Shown here: positions 9,891-16,551 of the stretch, piece by piece
How the letters are laid out: each line of letters starts with the position of its first letter
Numbering within the stretch: position 1 is the first letter of the stretch
From: Desulfobacteraceae bacterium
GTDB lineage: Bacteria; Desulfobacterota; Desulfobacteria; Desulfobacterales; UBA5616
Assembly (NCBI GenBank): GCA_013791935.1
Contig: VMSV01000116.1
Location: 1-47,390, forward strand
Direction of reading: 5' to 3'
Length of the DNA: 47,390 nucleotides
The notes under the pieces: generated by a model
Told to the model about the DNA's origin: nothing
What the model saw: only the letters and a program-made list of their open reading frames with translations
Databases searched by the model: none
Made by a program: the position numbers and the translations under genes

Positions 9891-10220
9891 AGGCTGACTT
9901 CCGTATTCCTACCCATGAAAAACACCTACCATCATTAGATTTGATCCTTTGTCACAGAACAAGAGAAAAAGCGTACTGTGAAACACTTCTGTATCGTAAA
10001 GAAAGATGAAAATTGCATATCCAAGTTGACAAGACAGTTTATTCCATAATATTAATTTGTTATGGCCGAATTTCCCGGATCATCGTAAGAACGGTCAGCC
10101 CTGAACGTATCGGAATGAAAATTGCCAACCGCTTTGTGCCCATTTCCAGATTTCAACTCATGCTCTTTAACAATATGATATTAAAAGTGAAATATATTTC
10201 CAACTAGGGTTTCAGCTTAT
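9891..10220. other. non-coding stretch between the PerR-like gene and the superoxide reductase unit
   Basis: About 330 nt without a convincing gene on either strand. One open frame (10013-10207, plus) has no ribosome site and no recognisable content. The stretch becomes very AT-rich towards 10020-10060 and 10170-10220, consistent with an upstream control region for the sigma-54-type promoter at 10221. I see no tRNA, no riboswitch motif and no clear terminator for the regulator gene. Confidence 0.6.
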
Positions 10221-10236
10221 TGGCACGGAAATTGAT
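10221..10236 (+). promoter_or_regulatory. sigma-54-type -24/-12 promoter element
   Basis: TGGCACGGAAATTGAT matches the sigma-54 consensus TGGCACG-N4-TTGC(A/T) with the whole -24 half intact. GG lies exactly 12 bases before the -12 G; the only departure is A in place of C in the -12 element (TTGA for TTGC). It lies 56 nt before the first codon of the small protein heading the superoxide reductase unit, putting the predicted start near 10247. The match is by eye. A sigma-54 activator would be required. Confidence 0.55.
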
Positions 10237-10273
10237 CTAAATTAATCTATAGATCACTGAATAATATTATAAC
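10234..10273 (+). promoter_or_regulatory. candidate repressor sites overlapping the transcription start (PerR/Fur-like half-site)
   Basis: Two symmetric elements lie directly after the -24 box. GATCTA (10234-10239) and TAGATC (10250-10255) form an inverted repeat. ATAATATTAT (10261-10270) is a perfect 10-bp palindrome running into ATTATAA (ending at 10272), which equals one full half of the PerR box TTATAATnATTATAA; the other half is poor. The adjacent PerR-like gene makes it the first candidate to bind. Whether this is a true PerR site is inference. Confidence 0.35.
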
Positions 10274-10292
10274 TCAAATCCGGTCAAATAAT

Positions 10293-10508
10293 TTGAAACC
10301 CTGCGATCAAAACATAAAAATGACCTTGGATCTGGTCAACCAGATGATTGGTCTTGCCAACAAGGGGGACCGGGATAGGGAGGATACGACCTGCGGTATC
10401 CTTTATGGTATTTTGCGGGATTCGGCCTACAAGATCAAAAAACTGGCTGAAGAAGAAAAATCTGCCCACCAGAAAAAAGGCTGGTGGATCGAGGACGGCG
10501 AGATTTGA
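10293..10508 (+). CDS. small conserved hypothetical protein heading the superoxide reductase unit
   Basis: A 71-residue, charged, mostly helical protein with DREDTTCGILYGILRDSAYKIKKLAEEEKSAHQKKGWW in the middle and end. I recall similar small proteins beside oxygen-defence genes of sulfate reducers but know no function. A TTG at 10293 gives a start with a cysteine at position 4; an internal ATG at 10320 would shorten it by nine residues, and neither has a clear ribosome site. It is separated from the superoxide reductase gene by 67 nt with no terminator, so the two are probably co-transcribed from the sigma-54-type promoter. No membrane segment or known domain is visible. Confidence 0.65.
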   Translation: MKPCDQNIKMTLDLVNQMIGLANKGDRDREDTTCGILYGILRDSAYKIKKLAEEEKSAHQKKGWWIEDGEI

Positions 10509-10575
10509 ATAGGATCAAGGCAATAGAAGATAATGGTCTTTCATCATCAATCCATCATAAAGAAAGGAAGGAACA

Positions 10576-10950
10576 ATGGCCCAAGTAAATGAAGTATATA
10601 AATGCATGGTGTGTGGAAATATCATTGCGGTTTTGCATGGAGGGGCGGGAGAACTTACATGCTGCGGTCAGGCCATGAAACTCTTTGTTGAAAATACAAC
10701 CGATGCCGCCAAGGAAAAACATGTTCCGGTTATTGAAAAAATTGCCGGTGGTGTGAAAGTCTCTGTGGGTGAAGTGGCCCATCCAATGACTCCTGAACAT
10801 TCTATCGAATGGATTGAGATCCTGGCCGATGGAAAATCCTATCGTCAATTTCTGAAACCCGGAGATGCCCCGGTGGCGGTTTTCAATATTGAAGCCAGTA
10901 GCATTACTGCCAGAGAGTATTGCAACCTTCATGGTTTGTGGAAAAAATAA
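10576..10950 (+). CDS. dfx: desulfoferrodoxin (2Fe superoxide reductase)
   Basis: A 124-residue superoxide reductase that reduces superoxide to hydrogen peroxide without making O2. The N-terminal desulforedoxin domain binds Fe(Cys)4 through C10, C13, C29 and C30. The C-terminal neelaredoxin domain holds the catalytic Fe(His)4Cys centre: H49 (in EKHVP, with the conserved Glu47-Lys48), H69 (HPM), H75 (EHSIEW), C116 and H119 (CNLHG). All ligands are present, so the enzyme should be active. A good ribosome site (AGAAAGGAAGG) precedes the ATG. Electrons normally come from rubredoxin, which is encoded 3 kb downstream together with its reductase. Confidence 0.98.
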   Translation: MAQVNEVYKCMVCGNIIAVLHGGAGELTCCGQAMKLFVENTTDAAKEKHVPVIEKIAGGVKVSVGEVAHPMTPEHSIEWIEILADGKSYRQFLKPGDAPVAVFNIEASSITAREYCNLHGLWKK

Positions 10951-10972
10951 TAATCCTGGTACAAGGATTATT
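10949..10972 (+). other. hairpin directly after the superoxide reductase stop codon
   Basis: AATAATCCT (10949-10957) and AGGATTATT (10964-10972) form a perfect 9-bp stem with a 6-nt loop that begins at the stop codon. No T-run follows, so it is unlikely to be a full terminator. It may stabilise the upstream mRNA or lower expression of downstream genes. Confidence 0.5.
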
Positions 10973-11041
10973 CATCCGGGCGATTTTCCCTGGAGCAAGT
11001 TTTCCCCACAGCATCAGGGACGCCTGAACAGGAGGAATAAT

Positions 11042-11197
11042 ATGACAAGTTGGAAATGTACAAAATGCGGGTATTCTTTCCAGGCGGAAAAGCCTCCCGA
11101 GACTTGCCCGTCCTGTAAAGCCAAATGTGAATTCGTGGACAATTCGTGTTACACGCCGGATTGTGAGCAGAGCGGAATTGATTCGCGTATCAAATGA
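11042..11197 (+). CDS. rubredoxin-like small Cys4 protein
   Basis: A 51-residue protein with CTKCGYSFQAEKPPETCPSC, the two-knuckle pattern of rubredoxins and of the rubrerythrin C-terminal domain, followed by a tail with two further cysteines (SCYTPDCEQ). It is shorter than a classic rubredoxin, lacks the usual YDP segment and has a shortened loop between knuckles, like the rubredoxin-like domains found beside oxygen-defence genes. It probably binds one Fe or Zn. AGGAGG sits eight bases before the ATG. It lies 91 nt after the superoxide reductase gene on the same strand, and an electron-carrier or structural role is possible. Below usual gene-calling length, but codon structure and ribosome site support it. 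Confidence 0.82.
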   Translation: MTSWKCTKCGYSFQAEKPPETCPSCKAKCEFVDNSCYTPDCEQSGIDSRIK

Positions 11198-11260
11198 TTC
11201 CCGCTTTGCATTTTTGCATTGAGCCATGAAGATGTAAATTACCCCGAAAAGGAGGATATC

Positions 11261-11446
11261 ATGACAACGCCAAATCATTGCCCTGGATTTGAACAGTTCA
11301 AGCATCTGAAATCCTTTATTTGTAAATGCCCTGAATGCGGGGCTGAAAATGAAATTTTTTCAGATGAATTTGATAAAACCCGAAAATGTGTTTCATGCGG
11401 CAAGCAAATCGATTTCGCCCAGTGTAAAATGGATGCCGGGGCATAA
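11261..11446 (+). CDS. small zinc-ribbon protein
   Basis: A 61-residue protein with CKCPECGAENEIFSDEFDKTRKCVSCG, a treble-clef-like zinc ribbon of two CxxC pairs, plus extra cysteines at positions ~7 and ~55. The ATG at 11261 follows AAAGGAGGATATC, a near-ideal ribosome site. No further domain is present. It belongs to the run of tiny Cys4 proteins in this unit and may bind Zn or Fe. The function is unknown; similar small proteins in sulfate reducers are annotated only as hypothetical. Confidence 0.82.
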   Translation: MTTPNHCPGFEQFKHLKSFICKCPECGAENEIFSDEFDKTRKCVSCGKQIDFAQCKMDAGA

Positions 11447-11546
11447 TGATTCAACCATAAACCATGGGATCCAACTTAGACCTATTTACATACTCGGTTT
11501 TTTTGTCAGACGCTACGGTTATGAAGCGGTTCGAAGGAAAATGGAA

Positions 11547-11891
11547 ATGAGGTTGATTAAAAAGCTGGGTGCGGGTTTTATGATATTGTTTTTCTGCGCA
11601 GCTGTGTTCGGCGCAGAGGAAAAGAATGAGGCAAAGATTTTACTTCATGGCGGGAACAACGGCGAGGTCTCTTTTGACCACAAGCTCCACCAGACGATAT
11701 TAAAGGATTGCAGCCTCTGCCATATGCTTTTTCCCCAAGAGACCGGAGGGATTCAAAAATCCGTTAAAGAGGGAAAGTTGAAAGAGAAGCAGGTGATGAA
11801 TACCTTGTGCATCAACTGCCACAAGGAAAAGAAAAAGGCCGGTGTCAAGGCAGGGCCTGTGACCTGTTCCCGTTGCCATAGCAAAAAATAA
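11547..11891 (+). CDS. periplasmic triheme cytochrome c (c7/c3 type)
   Basis: A 114-residue exported cytochrome. A signal peptide (KKLGAGFMILFFCAAVFGA) is followed by three haem-attachment motifs, CSLCH (C55-H59), CINCH (C88-H92) and CSRCH (C107-H111). The FDHKLH motif (H45, H48) supplies distal ligands, as in class III cytochromes. With three haems it resembles the c7 branch rather than tetrahaem c3. ATG at 11547 is preferred, with AAGGAAA about seven bases upstream; ATG at 11541 adds two residues. The mature protein should lie in the periplasm and shuttle electrons. Its place between superoxide reductase and the flavin genes, 12 nt before the next gene, suggests co-expression in oxygen defence. 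Confidence 0.92.
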   Translation: MRLIKKLGAGFMILFFCAAVFGAEEKNEAKILLHGGNNGEVSFDHKLHQTILKDCSLCHMLFPQETGGIQKSVKEGKLKEKQVMNTLCINCHKEKKKAGVKAGPVTCSRCHSKK

Positions 11892-11903
11892 GGAGCCGAA
11901 ATC

Positions 11904-12884
11904 ATGCTGGTTTTAGGACTGCAGGGCAGCCCCAGGTTGAAAAGCAATACCAATTTCCTGCTTTCAACCTTTCTGGATGAAGCGGAAAAGCTGGGCGCCC
12001 GAACCCATTTGGTGCATGTGGATCAGAAGAATATTCTTCCTTGCAAGGAATATGTGGTTTGCGAGAAAAAGGGGTATTGCCCCATTCACGATGACATGGA
12101 AACGGAAATCTATGCCTTGTTGCGGGAGGCGGATATTGTAGTCGCGGCCACGCCCATTTTTTTTTACAACACCACCGCCCAGCTTAAAGCCCTGATTGAT
12201 CGGAGCCAGACCCTCTGGGCCAGGAAATACCGGCTGAACCTCACGGATCCCAATCGAAATTGGCGAAAGGGTTTTCTCTTGGCGGTTGGGGCAACTCGGG
12301 GTAAAAACCTCTTTGAGGGGATTGACCTTACCATGAAGTATTTTTTTGATGCCGTGGGGGCGTCCTACGACAGCACCGCCATGCTGGCCTATCGCCAGAT
12401 TGAAAAACCCGGCGATATGAAAAACCATCCCACCGTGATTCAGGATGTGAAGGAAAGGGTAGCCGGATTGATGGCCCCTTTTACGGGTCGGAAAAAAATT
12501 CTTTTCGCCTGCCGCGAGAATGCCTGCCGGAGTCAGATGGCCGGGGCTTTTGCCCAATTGCATGCCGGAGACAAAATCGAAGCCTATACGGCGGGCAGTG
12601 AACCAGCGCAACAGGTGAGCCCGATCATGGAAAAGGTTATGGCGGAAAAAGGCATCGACATGGGGTTTAGAAAGCCCGGGGCACTGAACCAGGCGATCGC
12701 TGAAACAAGCCCCGACATTCTCGTGACCATGGGCTGCGGGGAAAATTGCCCTTTTGTACCGGGATGCAAAAGGGAGGACTGGAACCTGCCGGATCCTACA
12801 GGGAAACCTATTGAATTCATGAGGGATTTGAGGGATAAAATTGAAAATAAAGTTAAAAACCTTATTCAAGAGGTCAGCGCATGA
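11904..12884 (+). CDS. flavodoxin-fold FMN reductase fused to an ArsC-type arsenate reductase/LMW phosphatase domain
   Basis: A 326-residue two-domain protein. Residues 1-190 form an NADPH-dependent FMN-reductase/iron-sulfur-flavoprotein-like fold: LGLQGSPRLKSNT phosphate loop, AATPIFFYNTTAQLKALIDR, and cysteines C47, C53 and C59. Residues 197-326 form a complete low-molecular-weight phosphatase/ArsC domain. It has the C-x5-R loop C203-RENAC-R209, the relay cysteines C278, C282 and C288, and the acidic segment WNLPDPTGKP. Such ArsC enzymes reduce arsenate using thioredoxin-type thiols; here a flavin domain in cis could be the electron source or could act on another oxidised thiol. ATGA overlap couples it to the next gene, the FAD oxidoreductase. 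Confidence 0.92.
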   Translation: MLVLGLQGSPRLKSNTNFLLSTFLDEAEKLGARTHLVHVDQKNILPCKEYVVCEKKGYCPIHDDMETEIYALLREADIVVAATPIFFYNTTAQLKALIDRSQTLWARKYRLNLTDPNRNWRKGFLLAVGATRGKNLFEGIDLTMKYFFDAVGASYDSTAMLAYRQIEKPGDMKNHPTVIQDVKERVAGLMAPFTGRKKILFACRENACRSQMAGAFAQLHAGDKIEAYTAGSEPAQQVSPIMEKVMAEKGIDMGFRKPGALNQAIAETSPDILVTMGCGENCPFVPGCKREDWNLPDPTGKPIEFMRDLRDKIENKVKNLIQEVSA

Positions 12885-14050
12885 AAAAATATCTCATTGT
12901 GGGCAATGGCGCAGCTGGCACCTCCGCGGCTGAAGAAATCAGGAAAAAGGACGCAACCGGGGAGATAACGGTTCTCTCCAATGAAGACATGCCTTTCTAT
13001 TCCAGAATCAGGCTGCCGGAGTTTATGTCCAAAGAAATTCCCGAAGAAGCATTGATCATAAAAAAGAAAAAATGGTATGAAGACTTGAATATTCGTCTGG
13101 AATTGAAAACCACGGTGGTTCAAGCCGATGCCGACAAAAAGGTTGTCACTTCGGTAGAAGGCAAAACCTTTTCCTATGACGCCCTGCTCATCGCAACCGG
13201 GAGCCACTCCTTTATTCCTCCGATTCAAGGTTTGGAAAAAGAGGGCGTCTTTTCTGTCCGGAATGTGGAGGATGTAAGGCATATTCTTCATTATGCTGAA
13301 GCCACAAAGGATGTGGTGCTCATCGGGGGGGGACTGCTTGGACTTGAGTGCGGAAATGCCATTCGGAAGCTCGGGAAAAAAGTCACGGTGGTGGAATTCT
13401 TCCCCAGGCTTTTGCCAAGACAGCTGGATGTTGAAGGAGCTCAACGTCTTCAAGTCATGATGGAAGCCATGGGGTTTGATTTCGTGTTGGGGGCGAAAAC
13501 CAAGGCAATTACGGGAAACGGAAAAGTTTCCGGGGTTTTGCTGGAAGGCGGTCCCGAGATTTCCGCCCAAATGGTTCTCATTTCAGCCGGGGTGAGGCCC
13601 AACCTGGAAATGGCTGACTTTCTGGGGCTTGAAAAGGACAAGGGAATCAAGGTGGATGGGCAAATGAGAACAAGTATGCCGGATGTTTTCGCCGCTGGGG
13701 ATGTGGCTGAATTCAAGGGCATGGTTTATGGAATATGGCCGGCAGCAACGGACCAGGGGAAAATTGCAGCCGCCAATATGGCCGGAGATTCAACGGTCTA
13801 TGAAGGAACTCCCATGTCCAACAAATTAAAAGTAGTGGGCATTGATCTGGCCTCTGCCGGGAATATTGATACGGAAAATCAGATGGAATCCAAAATCCTG
13901 AAAAATGGTGATACCTATAAGAAAATTGTTTTCTCGGATAAAGTCATTGCAGGGGCAATCATGCTGGGGGACACAAAGAATTTCAATAAAATCGTAAAAA
14001 TGATGGCGGATCAGAAAGATATATCACAAATCAAGGACGGCCTTTTTTAA
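12881..14050 (+). CDS. NAD(P)H:rubredoxin-type FAD oxidoreductase
   Basis: A 389-residue two-dinucleotide-binding flavoprotein. An FAD loop GNGAAGTSAAEEIR lies at the N-terminus. A second Rossmann loop (GGGLLGLECGNAIRKLGKKVTVVE) for NAD(P)H lies near residue 148, and the FAD-closing motif FAAGDVAEF near residue 270. The length and C-terminal domain match NADH:rubredoxin oxidoreductase and the small-subunit nitrite-reductase-like family. It starts within the stop of the flavodoxin-ArsC gene (ATGA) and is followed after 52 nt by rubredoxin. It most likely reduces that rubredoxin from NADH, feeding superoxide reductase and Roo. Confidence 0.93.
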   Translation: MKKYLIVGNGAAGTSAAEEIRKKDATGEITVLSNEDMPFYSRIRLPEFMSKEIPEEALIIKKKKWYEDLNIRLELKTTVVQADADKKVVTSVEGKTFSYDALLIATGSHSFIPPIQGLEKEGVFSVRNVEDVRHILHYAEATKDVVLIGGGLLGLECGNAIRKLGKKVTVVEFFPRLLPRQLDVEGAQRLQVMMEAMGFDFVLGAKTKAITGNGKVSGVLLEGGPEISAQMVLISAGVRPNLEMADFLGLEKDKGIKVDGQMRTSMPDVFAAGDVAEFKGMVYGIWPAATDQGKIAAANMAGDSTVYEGTPMSNKLKVVGIDLASAGNIDTENQMESKILKNGDTYKKIVFSDKVIAGAIMLGDTKNFNKIVKMMADQKDISQIKDGLF

Positions 14051-14102
14051 ATAAAGGTCATATTGAAACATCAATGCAATAACAATGCAATGGAGGTTGA
14101 AA

Positions 14103-14264
14103 ATGGATAAATATGTATGTTCAGTCTGCGGATATGTGTATGACCCTGCGGAAGGGGATGAAGCCAATGGTATCGCGGCAGGAACCGCCTTTAAAGATCT
14201 TCCGGAGGATTGGACTTGTCCTGTTTGCGGGGCCACCAAGGAAGATTTTGAAAAAGAGGAATAG
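14103..14264 (+). CDS. rub: rubredoxin
   Basis: A complete 53-residue rubredoxin with the iron ligands C6, C9, C39 and C42 in the two knuckles [16 protein letters not shown] and [11 protein letters not shown], and the conserved aromatic core. It carries one electron at low potential. An upstream TGGAGG ribosome site supports the ATG at 14103. It lies between the FAD oxidoreductase gene and the Roo gene, the classic arrangement for electron flow NADH to rubredoxin to flavodiiron protein. It is easily missed because of its length. A strong hairpin follows, so the Roo gene may be partly uncoupled from it. Confidence 0.97.
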   Translation: MDKYVCSVCGYVYDPAEGDEANGIAAGTAFKDLPEDWTCPVCGATKEDFEKEE

Positions 14265-14285
14265 TCTCAGGTCCGATTTTATCCC

Positions 14286-14324
14286 ATACCCTTTACTGCA
14301 CACCGGCAGTAAAGGGTATCTATT
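14286..14324 (+). terminator. strong hairpin between rubredoxin and Roo genes, possible partial terminator
   Basis: ATACCCTTTACTG (14286-14298) and CAGTAAAGGGTAT (14307-14319) form a perfect 13-bp stem with an 8-nt loop, followed by CTATTTTGGG, a weak T-tract. A smaller palindrome, CGGGTTTAAAACCCG, lies just downstream. It may terminate part of the transcripts or act in mRNA processing between rubredoxin and Roo. Confidence 0.6.
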
Positions 14325-14388
14325 TTGGGAATGCGGGTTTAAAACCCGTGGTTCATGATCATTTTTTTGGAATAAAGAAGGATAACCA

Positions 14389-15573
14389 ATGAAGCTTGTA
14401 GAAATTGCCAAGGGTATTTACGACGTTGGGGTGAAGGACTGGAACATTCGAGATTTTCACGGTTATTCCACGTATCAAGGGACAACGTACAATGCATTTC
14501 TGATTGTGGATGAAAAAGTGGTTTTGATCGATACGGTGAAAAAAGAATTCACCGATCAGTTCATCGAAAATATTTCGGCCATTGTGGACCCCCGAAAAAT
14601 CGATTTTGTCATCAGTAACCACACGGAAATGGACCATTCTGGAGGCCTTCAAAGAGTGATGCATCGTATCGGTGAAGAAAAACCCGTGTTTTGTTCAAAA
14701 ATGGGTGCAAAGAATCTTTCCCTTCACTATGGCACCAAGATGAATTACCAGGTTGTTGATTCCGGCAGTGAAATGAAAATAGGTGCCCGTACCCTTCAGT
14801 TTCTGGAAACCCGAATGTTGCACTGGCCGGACAGCATGTTCACCTATCTTAAAGAGGATAAAATTTTATTTTCAAGCGATGCCTTTGGCCAGCATTACGC
14901 AGGGCATGAAAAATATGATGACGAGATCGGAGATGCCATCATGCCCCACGCCGGGAAGTATTTTGCCAATATTCTCCTGCCCTATGCACCCCTGATTCTG
15001 AAACTGGTGGATGAGGTGGTTCGACTCGGGCTGGAAATCAAAATGATCTGCCCGGACCACGGCATTCTGTGGAGGAAAGACCCGGGGAAGATCATCAATG
15101 CCTATGTGGCTTGGAGCAAACAGAACCCCGAAAACAAAGCCGTGGTGGTGTATGACACCATGTGGCAGAGCACCCGAAAAATGGCCGAAGCCATTGTGGA
15201 GGGATTGATTTCAGAGGGGGTTCCGGCCCAACCCCTGAATCTTCGGAACTCGCACCGAAGTGATGTCATGACCGAAGTCATGGATGCAAAAGCCGTGATC
15301 GTGGGCTCCCCCACCCTGAACAATGGGCTTTACCCCACAGTGAGTGATTTTTTAACCTATATGAAGGGCCTGAAACCCCAGAATAAAATCGGCGGAGCCT
15401 TTGGCTCCTTTGGATGGAGTGGTGAATCCGTGAAACTGATTCATGCCGAACTGGAGGCCATGAGGTTCCGAATGATGGATGCGGATTTGAAGATTCAATA
15501 TGTTCCGGATGGGGCGGGGATGGAAACCTGTATCGAATATGGCCGCAAAATTGCCAAAGCCATAAAATCATAA
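14389..15573 (+). CDS. roo: rubredoxin:oxygen oxidoreductase (A-type flavodiiron protein)
   Basis: A 394-residue flavodiiron protein reducing O2 (or NO) to water (or N2O) with electrons from rubredoxin. The N-terminal beta-lactamase-like domain carries diiron ligands in H78-x-E80-x-D82-H83 (SNHTEMDHSG), a His-rich strand (LHWPDSM), an Asp in SSDAFG and the His of CPDHGILWR. The C-terminal flavodoxin domain (about 255-394) has the FMN loop VVYDTMWQSTRKMA, SPTLNNGLYP and GSFGWSGES. Length and order match Roo/FprA. It sits next to rubredoxin, its usual donor. The strong hairpin upstream may give it its own expression level. Confidence 0.97.
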   Translation: MKLVEIAKGIYDVGVKDWNIRDFHGYSTYQGTTYNAFLIVDEKVVLIDTVKKEFTDQFIENISAIVDPRKIDFVISNHTEMDHSGGLQRVMHRIGEEKPVFCSKMGAKNLSLHYGTKMNYQVVDSGSEMKIGARTLQFLETRMLHWPDSMFTYLKEDKILFSSDAFGQHYAGHEKYDDEIGDAIMPHAGKYFANILLPYAPLILKLVDEVVRLGLEIKMICPDHGILWRKDPGKIINAYVAWSKQNPENKAVVVYDTMWQSTRKMAEAIVEGLISEGVPAQPLNLRNSHRSDVMTEVMDAKAVIVGSPTLNNGLYPTVSDFLTYMKGLKPQNKIGGAFGSFGWSGESVKLIHAELEAMRFRMMDADLKIQYVPDGAGMETCIEYGRKIAKAIKS

Positions 15574-15592
15574 GTTTGAACAAGGATGGATG

Positions 15593-15784
15593 ATGAAAAC
15601 GCCGGTTGTTGAATTGAGTGATTGTATCCTGTGTGAAGTATGCCGTTCTGTGTGCCCCTCGGTTTTTCACTTGAATGATTCCGGCTTCATCCAAGTGATC
15701 CCCATGGAGCGCTATCCCGAGGATGAGGTGGCCGAAGCGATCAAGAACTGCCCTTCAAATTGCATCCAATGGGAGGATGTCTGA
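15593..15784 (+). CDS. single-cluster 4Fe-4S ferredoxin
   Basis: A 63-residue ferredoxin of the Desulfovibrio type: CILCEVCRSVCP supplies most cluster ligands and CPSNCI near the end the rest (six cysteines in all, so one 4Fe-4S plus a likely disulfide or spare ligand, or a 3Fe/4Fe conversion). ATG at 15593 has AAGGA at better spacing than ATG at 15590. It follows Roo by 19 nt. It could feed the FTR-like enzyme or the Rnf complex encoded elsewhere in the window; the physical link to Roo suggests a role in the oxygen-defence electron supply. Confidence 0.93.
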   Translation: MKTPVVELSDCILCEVCRSVCPSVFHLNDSGFIQVIPMERYPEDEVAEAIKNCPSNCIQWEDV

Positions 15785-16459
15785 TTGAGGCCCATGAAAA
15801 AAGAAATTCGCGAGCAGCTCTTTAAGGCTGATACTCCCGAGGCCTTTCAGTCTTTCCTGGAATTGCCGGCGTCCTCCGTCATCGGGGCGCTTTTTTCCTT
15901 GTTTTTAGACAAGGAGGAATTGATCCGATGGAGGGCCATTTCAGCCTTTGGCATTACGGTCAACCATATGGCGGAGAAGAAAATGGAATCCGCCCGGGTG
16001 ATCATGCGCAGGCTTATGTGGAGTTTGAATGACGAATCAGGGGGGATCGGATGGGGATCCCCCGAGGCCATGGGGGAGATCATGGCCCGGAATAGGACCC
16101 TTGCCAAAGAATACCATAGAATCCTTCTATCCTATGCCATTGAAAACCAAAATTACCTGGAACTTGAAATGTTGCAAAGGGGGCTTCTCTGGGGCATTGG
16201 CCGTCTTGGACGGCAGTACCCGGAATTGGTGAAACCGTCCGCTGTTCACCTCAACCCCTTTCTTCTTTCCAAGGATGTCTGCCTTCGGGGGCTTGGGGTT
16301 TGGGCTGCCCTTCCATTAAAGGATGAGGTTAATTTAAGCTTGTTGATGGGTTTGACGCAAGATCCCGCTTCTATTTCCGTATACGATGAGTTCATCCTGA
16401 AAAATCTTTCCATCGCCGGCCTGGCTGAACACGCAGTGAAAAGCCAGGGCAAACTCTAA
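15785..16459 (+). CDS. DVU0298-like helical-repeat protein
   Basis: A 224-residue soluble protein, mostly helical and repeat-like (HEAT-type). It contains the conserved stretch RVIMRRLMWSLNDESGGIGWGSPEAMGEIMA and later RGLLWGIGRLGRQYPELV, which I associate with the DVU0298 family of sulfate reducers. No catalytic motif is visible. TTG at 15785 directly follows the ferredoxin stop and has GGGAGG eight bases upstream; ATG at 15794 is the alternative. It ends the oxygen-defence run and has a strong bidirectional terminator after it. It may bind the ferredoxin or act as a scaffold, which is inference from position. Confidence 0.82.
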   Translation: MRPMKKEIREQLFKADTPEAFQSFLELPASSVIGALFSLFLDKEELIRWRAISAFGITVNHMAEKKMESARVIMRRLMWSLNDESGGIGWGSPEAMGEIMARNRTLAKEYHRILLSYAIENQNYLELEMLQRGLLWGIGRLGRQYPELVKPSAVHLNPFLLSKDVCLRGLGVWAALPLKDEVNLSLLMGLTQDPASISVYDEFILKNLSIAGLAEHAVKSQGKL

Positions 16460-16484
16460 TCCTTTGGCCTTTTTTCAATTCAAA

Positions 16485-16523
16485 GGCTTTTGCAGGCCGG
16501 GAGCGTTTTAGCCTGCAAAAGCC
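16485..16523. terminator. convergent (bidirectional) terminator between the DVU0298-like gene and htrA
   Basis: GGCTTTTGCAGGC (16485-16497) and GCCTGCAAAAGCC (16511-16523) form a perfect 13-bp stem with a 13-nt loop. Modest T/A tracts lie on either side (TTTTTTC upstream on the minus sense, ATTTTC downstream on the plus sense). It lies exactly between the two converging genes, so it probably stops transcription from both sides. Confidence 0.75.
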
Positions 16524-16551
16524 ATTTTCAATTAGGAGGCCATTCGAAAGG

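Noticed and set aside
10013-10207. A 64-residue open frame upstream of the superoxide reductase promoter
   Set aside because: No ribosome site, no recognisable motif, and it lies in an AT-rich control region.
4372-10236. The sigma-54 activator at 4372 as direct regulator of the sigma-54-type promoter at 10221
   Set aside because: They are nearly 6 kb apart with unrelated genes between, and no binding site is known, so a link cannot be supported from the sequence.
11964-13570. Long minus-strand open frames opposite the flavodoxin-ArsC and FAD oxidoreductase genes
   Set aside because: They mirror high-codon-bias plus-strand genes; their translations lack domain structure while the plus-strand genes have complete motifs.
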